Source: an uncultured Lachnospiraceae bacterium
Lineage (GTDB): Bacteria > Bacillota > Clostridia > Lachnospirales > Lachnospiraceae
Reading direction: 5' to 3'
Assembly (NCBI GenBank): GCA_902775485.1
Contig: CACYMJ010000023.1
Span: 1 to 36,601, forward strand
DNA: 36,601 nt
The translations under genes and the position numbers were made by a program. The number at the start of each line of letters is the position of its first letter. The stretch's first letter is position 1. The notes below the pieces were generated by a model. The model searched no databases and was not told the DNA's origin. It saw nothing but the letters and a program-made list of their open reading frames with translations. Positions 24,701 to 33,700 of this stretch are shown here, one piece after another.

Positions 24701-27700
24701 TGGCCGTATGAGTTCAAGTTTGATCTTACATACTTGCCCAATGAAGGAAATATCCCGAATGAGCCTTCATTCTCGGTTATGCCTAACAACGGCAATTATA
24801 ATGCCAAGGTAACAAAGACCATTAAGTCTTCGAATAACGTTGAGTCGTTCGGAACGGTTACTTTCAGTGCCAAGGATATATGGGATGCAGGTTCTACTCT
24901 TGAGGGCTATTGGAGAGAGGTTCTCAAGGAGAAGATGACTGACGCGGAGTATAAGTATGGTATAGTCAGAACTCTTCCTCTTAAATGGAAGATAACCGAG
25001 CAGGTTATTAACCATCCCGGTGTTACATACGGTTATGATTCAAACGATACCAAGCATTGGCGTTCCATCAAGTTGTGGTTCAACGTAGTAAAGCTTGGCG
25101 AAAGCTACAGATTTATCACTTATACCGTTGACGGTCAGGAGATAAAGGTATCACCCAAGCACAGTGATCCCAACAAGGTTCCTTATCCTGATGGACAGTC
25201 ATGCGAAGACTGGGGTACAGAGCCTGTAGAATTTACGAACAGATACAATGTGCTTCCGGGCGAGAAGACATTCTACGGTCTGAAGACGATCAATAACGAT
25301 AATGCACTGCGCAAACCTGAGCCGGGCGAATTCCAATTTGAGTTTTCCAGCACGGATGATACGCGCTTTGCAGGCAATAATAAGCTTACAACATCAAATG
25401 CAGCCGACGGCACATTCTCCTTCGGTCCCATAACATATACGAAGGAACAGGTCGGACAGACCTATACTTACACGATCCATGAGATTCCGGGTAATGAGGA
25501 AGGAATGACCTATGCGGCTGACAAGCAGTATAAGGTTAAGGTTGTACAGAAGACCGTAGGTAACACACTTGTGATCGACGTAGAAGATGTGGATAACGCT
25601 GGCGGACTTTCTGCCGAAAATCCCATCAGGATCGACAATACGTTTACGACATCGTCGGAAGTACAGTTCAAGGCAACCAAGAAGTTTAAGGAAGGCAGCA
25701 ATATAAGCGGCGGAAAGTTCACATTTGAACTTTACGATGCGAATGCTGACTGGACGAAGGGCAGCCTCAGGGATTCCAAGACGGCATCTGTTAACAACCA
25801 GCCTACAGCGCAGAACGAATCCGTATCGTTTAATGGTATCGAATACGGCGTAGATGATGCAGGCAAGACGTTCAGATACCTGATCGTTGAGAAGATCCCC
25901 GAAGGTGCAACACAGAAGGACAATAATTACTATAAGGACGGTGTTACATACGACGGCAGCGCTCATAGGGTCGAGGTTATCATTGCCAAGGATCTTGTCA
26001 CGGTTACGGATCCTGCAACCGGCAAGAAGACGAAACAGCTTGTCAAGTCATTTAAGCTTGATGGTAAAGATGTTGATGAGATTAACGTTAACCCTGAATT
26101 TGAAAACAGCTATTCTGTAATACCTTGCACCGGTAAGATCAATGGTACGAAGTATCTTACAGGTAAGGATCTTGAAAAGGAAGAGTTCAAGTTTAATCTT
26201 GAATTTGTAAGCTTTGTAGAGGCAGGCAAGACAGAAACTGTAACGGATGTTGATGCTGCACCGGTTGATCTTAGTGCGGTTGATAATCCTGCATACAATG
26301 CATTAAGCGGTGCTTTCGGGTTTGAGAATATCAAGTTTGGCAAGGCCGGAACATACAAGTTCAGAGTCACAGAGACGCCGAAGGAAAATGAAGAAACAGA
26401 AGAAGGCCTTAAGGGTTACAGAAACGATCCCACAAAATATATCGTAACCTTCAATGTGATCGACCAGAAGAACGGCACTCTTAAGTGCGTTCCCGAAAAT
26501 GGAAAGGTCACGAAGGAAAATGATGCATCGTCTACGGAGGTTGAACTTCGCTTTGATAATGAGTTCTCCGATAAGACAAGCGTACCGCTTTATGCGATCA
26601 AGAACTTCAGCACAACTGAGGGAAGACCGATAGTTGACGGAGAATTTAAGTTCAATCTGACAAGTACGGACGGTAAGAACGAGAGCCAGACGAATGTAGG
26701 AAATATCGGTAATCTCGCAAGCTTTGCCGAACTTGAATATGATACATCGATGTTTGGCAAAGATGAGACCGAAAAGACCTTTACATACAAGATCACTGAG
26801 GTTATCGACTGGAATAATATCGAGAAGAACGAAGACAACAGTTACAAGACCGCCGATTATGACGGACATAAGTTCTATGTTGGCAAGAACGGACTTCTCT
26901 ACGATTTTGATGCGCAGAACGGTTATGAGGTACATATCAGGGTCACAAGAGATGATGCCGGATATCTTAATGTGCCCGAAGTTCTCGATTATGATGCCAA
27001 CCAGAAAGATAATTCACAGGTTATATTCTATAACAGATATGAGCCTAAGGGACAGTTCGAGGTTCCGTTTACCAAGATGATGGACGGCAGAAAGTTTGAG
27101 GATGGGGATGAATTCACATTCACATTGGCCGATCCTGCAGGTAATACGGTTCAGAATATTGTAGTTAAAGGTTCGGACTTTAAGGGACAGACCGCTGCAT
27201 CGTTTACGTTTGATCCCGTAGTGATAACAAAGGCCAACATGCCTTCCGAGCCGGTATTCTACACGGTAAAGGAGACATCGATCAAGTGCGCTGACGGCAG
27301 AAAAGTAGTTCCCAATAAGCCGAACGGCTTCAAGGTACTTGTATCCTGCTCAGACAATAAGGTCGGAGAGATAATCTGTGCAACATCGTTCTATGATTTC
27401 GATGGTAAGACAACGGTTCCTTCATTGACGTTTGTAAATACATACAATGCAGAAGGTACCGTCAGCTTCGAAGCACAGAAGGATTACAACGGAACTCTTA
27501 AAAAGGGTCAGTTCACGTTCTATTTGGTCGATAAGCAGTCAGGCACAAGAGTTACAAGAGAGAACGGTTACGGGCCTGAGGGTTATCTCGGTGACGAGCT
27601 TGTCAATATGGTCAAGTTTAACCCGATAAAGTATACGCGTGAAGAACATCTTAAGAATACTGATGGTACATATGATACGACCAGAACGTTCTACTATACC

Positions 27701-30700
27701 ATCGGTGAGATAGAAGGCGACGAAACCTATATTGCTTATAATGTCGGACCTAAGGAGAATCCGGGTAAGGAACTGTTTGATGTTGAAGTCACGGTAACCG
27801 ATAACGGAGACGGAAGTCTTACAGCTACGAAGAAGTATATCCGCAAGAAGGCTGATAATCCCGATGCCGCGGGAACGGCTCTTAAGGACAAAGAGATCCC
27901 GGTTATCATCAATGAATACCATACCCATGGTCCTGTAGAGATCTATGCGACCAAGACGCTTCTAGGAAGAGCTCTTGCAGATACTCCGGACGGACTGTTT
28001 GAGTTCAAACTGACAGACCGTAAGAGTGGCGCGGAATATATATCCGCTGCAAACAAGGAAACCGGTAAGGCAGTGTTTACCATACCGGAGTATACGGAAG
28101 CGGATGTCGATCCTATGAGCGGACTTTCCGAGAAAATGAACGACGGTACATTCAAGAAGTTATATACACTTGAAGAGATCATACCGGGAGATGCAAAGCA
28201 GTCTGTTGTTATAGATGAGAACAACAATCCGGTCACGGTATACAGCAAGAACGGCTACATCTATGATACAACGGTTTATACTGTTGAAGTTACTCTCGAG
28301 GATAACGGAGAGGGTAAGATCGAGACAAGCTGGGTTGCATATACGGAAGACAAGTTACAAAAGCCTGAGCGTGCATTCTTTGCAAGACTTTGGCAGAGGA
28401 TACTGAACGGCCTTGAGCCGATCCTTGGAGTTACGCCCGAAGATCACAAGGCAGTATTTGTTAATAAGTATGAGTCCAGAAGTGCTCTTTCTCTTAAGAT
28501 CAAGAAGGTACTTGAAGGCGCGGGCAAGACGCTTGCCGAAGGTGATTTCTCATTTACATTCAAGGGAGATGACGAGCAGGGAAGCTTCAGCGTATCAAGA
28601 CCTATCGAGAAGGTTGGAGAAGACTTTATTGCTTCGATCGATGCAAGAGAGTTCACTCATGCCGGAACATATACCTATACGATAAAGGAAGATGTTCCGG
28701 AGGATGCAGAACAGATTAATGACAATCCATACAAGTACAAGTATGAGGGTATCACCTATGATGCCACAGAGCATACTGTAGTAGTAACAGTTGCCGAGCA
28801 CAAGGAAGGCGATGTTGAGTCTCCTAACGGAAAGCTCGAGATAACCGCAACCGTAGACGGCGAAGCAGTTCCTGTTGACAGACAGGATTCAAAGGATCGG
28901 TATGACAGGTTTATTGATCTTTATATTCCTACGCCTGTTGTTGTGACCAACAGCTACGATGTGGTTCCCGCAACTGTTAAGCTCGGCGGCATCAAGGTAC
29001 TTACCGGTCGTGATCTTGAAGAGGAGGATTCATTCACATTCTACCTCACTCAGACGGACGAGACGTTTAAAAAAGCTGTTGAAGGCGGTCATACGGACAG
29101 CGCTACAGTTACGAAGGTAAAGGGAAATTTTGCTCCGTTTGACTTTAAAGAGATCAAGTACGAGCTTGATGATCTGAAGAAGTCTGACAATACGTACGAG
29201 TCATCAAAGAAATTCTACTATACGATATCGGAGGAGAATCCTGAGAACGGTAAGATCGCCGGTGTTACATATACCGACAAGGTATACAAGGTTGTAGTAG
29301 AAGTAACAAATAGCGGCGACGGTAAGATCTCAGCCAAGGTTATAAGAGATGATACAAAGGCCGATATCACCGCAACACAGAAAACGTTTGCAGAGTTTGA
29401 AAACACCTATGATGCAAACGGCAGCAAAACCTTCAAGGTCAGGAAAACAGTTGAGAATTCTAAGACGAATAAATCGTTCAAATTCTATCTCGAAGGTGAC
29501 GGAATCAATTCGCCGCTTGAAGCAACCGCTGTAAACGGCGGAGAGGGAAGCTTTAAGGCAATCGAATATTCTCTTGAAGAGATCAAGAAGACGAACGGTG
29601 TCGGAAATTATCACTACACTGTTTATGAGAAACAGCCAGAGGAAGGCGAAGATACATCAGGTATCAGCTATACCAGGGATAAGTACGAGATCGATGTTAC
29701 CGTAACGGATCCTAATCATGACGGCAACCTTGCTGTTACGGACAAGGTAACAAAGATGCTTTACAAGGACGGCAAGTATTCAGCTGATCCGGACTATACG
29801 GATAAGGAAGATGTATTTGAGTTCGACTTCACAAATACATACGATGCTGAGGGGGTTGCTGATATCCCCGGCAATAAGCAGGTTACAGGCAAGGATCCCG
29901 AAGACGGAGTATTCTGGTTCGAACTCCTTGAAGAAGACGGAGAAACCCGTGTAACTGACCGCGTAAGGGTTAACCCTGTTTCAACAAGCGGCGGTAAGGG
30001 TGATTTCCACTTCTACCTTGACTATAAGCTGGCAGATGTAAACAAGACATTCAAGTACAAAGTAAAAGAGTATGTCGATGATGAGCTCAGGGCTAAGTTC
30101 CCGGATCTTCATTTCGACGAGACGATCTATGATGTTGAGATAACTCCTGTGGATAATGGGGATGGTACTATCACGGCTAAACCTGTTATCAATGGCGGTA
30201 ATGACAGCAGCTGTGATTTCGACAACACAGAGGTTAAGCCTGACTCACTTCAGTTCAAGGCCAAAAAGACTCTTGACGGCAGACAGATCAAGGACGGCTG
30301 GTTTGAGTTCACTCTTACCGGAGATGCGCCTGTGGGTGCTCCTGAGAAGACCATATCTCAGACCAAGACAAACCGTGGCGAAGAAGTAACATTTGATGCG
30401 ATCGAATATTCGCTCAAGGATGCCGGAAAGACATACACCTATAAGATCAGAGAGACCAAGGGAACGGATGAAGGTATAGTATATGACGAGACAATCTACA
30501 CCGCTACCGTTGAGATTAAGCTTACAGGTGATAATAAGAACAAGAAGATCGAAGTTGTTCCGGTAGTTAAGCCTGACAGAGGCGATAACAAGGATAAGGA
30601 TATCGCGAATGTAGAATTTGATTCTGCAAAGAATGCATACACGGTAACCGGACCTGTATTTGACAATACTCATACTTCGGAGATCTACGTACAGTTCGAA

Positions 30701-33700
30701 GGTGATAAGGAACTCCTTGGCTTCAAGGAAACTCCTAAAGAGAAGTTCCTGTTCGGTCTTTATGATGCTAACGATCTTGAGAACCCGATCTGGATCGATA
30801 AGAACGGTAATATTACCGCGCCCGGAGCAGAAGGTGCAACAGAGCAGATAGGCGTAGTCGATCCTGCAACGAACAAGCTGCACTTTACATTTGATAAGAT
30901 CAGATACAGCCAGGAAGACTTCAGAAACGGCAGCAGCTATGTGGATACCGTTACCAGGAACTTCGTTGTAAAAGAGATCATACCTACAACGCGTACACAG
31001 TATGTTGATTATGATGAGCATAAGTACGAGATAAAGGTTGAGCTTACTTATGACGAGCCTGAAAAGGCGGCGTCCCAGATTCAGGCAAGTGTAACAACAA
31101 AACTTATGCCTGAAAATACAGACGGTCCTTCGGCAAATGTCAAGGATTCGGATAAGACCGTTAAGCTGACGGATCTTGACTTTACAAACAGATATCTGCG
31201 CAACAGCGTAAGCTTCCCGGGCATCAAGTCTGTGGAAGGACGCGCTCTTAAGAATGCAGCATACACATTTACACTTACTGATGTGTCTGAAGGCGCCTTC
31301 AAGAAGGCGGAAACACAGACCGTAACCAATAACGGTTCGAGGATCGAGTTTGCTCCGATCGAGTACAGCAAGGATGATGTGGGTCTTCATATCTACAAGA
31401 TAGAAGAGACAGTTGCAGGCGGAGGAACAACGCTTTCATCCGAGACCAGGATGTACAGAGGTGAGGTAACTGTAAGTGTTGAAGGCGACGCACTTAAGGT
31501 TGAGAAACACCTTTATAAAGCGGATGATCAGTTTAACAAGCTCAGTGAGATAGACAGCAATGCATCATTCGAGTTCAAGAACGAGTATAAATATCCTGCA
31601 GATGTTAAGATACCTGTCAGGAAGATCATGTTCGGCAAGTACCTGAAGAAGGGTGAGTTCACATTCAACCTTTATGACAGGAATGATCTGTCCAAGCCTA
31701 TACAGACGATCACCAACGAAACAAACGCGGAAGGTTCGACTATCAAGCCGACCAAACAGACGGATGAGAAGCTTGTAGGCAAGGATAATGTCGGAAAGTA
31801 TGCGGCAGTATCGGATATCTTCTGGTTTGCGCCTATTACTTACAACAGTATTCCGGATCTTAATAATCAGGATGTTGCCAAGAAGTATTATGTGGTAACC
31901 GAAGATCCGACAGCAGATCACAAAGATTATATTGATTACGCAACAACGACTTATGTTGTGGAAGTTACGCTTACCGCAACCGATAACGGACTTACCGCAG
32001 CGGTTACGGGAATAAGCGGAGACGATGACAAGGCTCAGACAACGACCGGAGGTATTGCACAGTGGCTTGCAGACCTGTTCGGTGACAAGGATGAGATCGA
32101 AGGAATCGGAGCTGAGGATGCATGTGCATTTAAGAACTGGTACAAGTCCGAAGCCGCTATAGATCCTCCTGTTCTTTCCAAGACCGTTATGGGCAGAAAC
32201 TTTGAGCGCGGTGATTTCGTATTTGATATCACCGGTCCCGGACTTCCCAGCATGGGCGAGGATAAGTACGAAAGAGAAGTATTCAACGGCTATTATACGA
32301 GCAAGGACGGCACACGTTCAGAGTTCTATCCGAATAAGGTTGATGATTCAGGAAAGCCCGTTGAGATTCCTGTTGAAGAGATATTTGTAGGCGATATCAA
32401 GTACCAGTTCAACGCAGACTACAATGATCTTGAAGCAGGCAAGGCAGTAAGTGCTGCTGAGGCACAGATGCTTGGCAGCGATGAGTATGTGAAGTACGTA
32501 TATACCGCTGTTGAGAAAAAGGGTACTGAAGTAGCCATGGATTATACGCCTGCCGAGTTCACGCTGACAGTTTACGTCAAGGATAACGGCGACGGAACGA
32601 TGACAGTCAAGAACTACAAGGGCGATGTTCATGATGAGGAAAAGGGTATTAGGACTCTTGAGTGGCGGCCTACGGAAGGCAAGGGCAACAAGATCGAAAA
32701 GATCAAGGCCCGTGATGAGAACGGAGAAGAGAAGTATTACGATTTCGTTAACATCTATCCTCAGGAAGGTCATATAGACCTGGTAGGTAAGAAGGCATAC
32801 AACGCTCCTGATTTCGCGGAGAACATGTTCAAGTTCACACTGACAGAGACCGATGAATACGGTACTCCGTTAAAGTATGAGGACGGAACTCTCAAGAGCG
32901 CTACAGTAGGAAATACGCTTCCTAAACAGAATGGCAGGAAGGTAGCCGGAGAACCTACAAGGGTTGAGTTTGGCCATAATGATATTCCGTTCCTGAACTA
33001 CAAGGCAGGAGCCTTCATAGAAAACGGCACTTACAAAGAGTTTAAGCTCGAAGATGTACAGGGATACCATTACTACACGATCGTTGAGACAGAGCGTAAT
33101 ATCGCCGATGTCAAATACGATGCGTCCGAGTACTCGATCATAGTAGATGTACAGCCTGCGAAGGATTCAAAGGATAATCCTTATCTTAGCGCTGAGATAG
33201 TAAGCGTAGAGAAGAAAGTGGGAGGATCCGGAAGACCCGAAAAGGTTACATCATACACAAGAAGTCAGGAGGATCTCGGATATAAGTATCATTTTGACAG
33301 GTTTATTGATACCTTTGCATTCAACAACACGTTTGATGCAACCGGTGTGTTCTCTATCCCGGGTAAGAAGTATGTTGTGGACCAGGCAGGTAATGCTCTT
33401 GTATCACCGGATGCTTACCTCAACCAGTATGAGTTCGCACTTTACAGCTACACCAATCCGGAAAGAACAGAGGGCAAGACGCTTGTCGATGTAGCAAGAA
33501 CGGATGCACAGGGTAACTTTGAACTTAAGGTTCAGAAGCCGAATAAGACATATGCTTATGATCTTTCAGACCTTAAGGATGCAACAGGTGCATACCTGAG
33601 GAACAAGACGTTCTACTACAGGATAATCGAGACCAAGCCTTCGGTAGGTAAGTGGACACAAAACAATACGGTATTTGAGAGTGAAGGCGTAATATACGAT

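Noticed and set aside
30245-31390. A 381-codon minus-strand frame inside the giant gene
   Set aside because: It lies wholly within a well-supported coding array on the other strand, lacks a ribosome site and has Cys/Leu-rich shadow composition.
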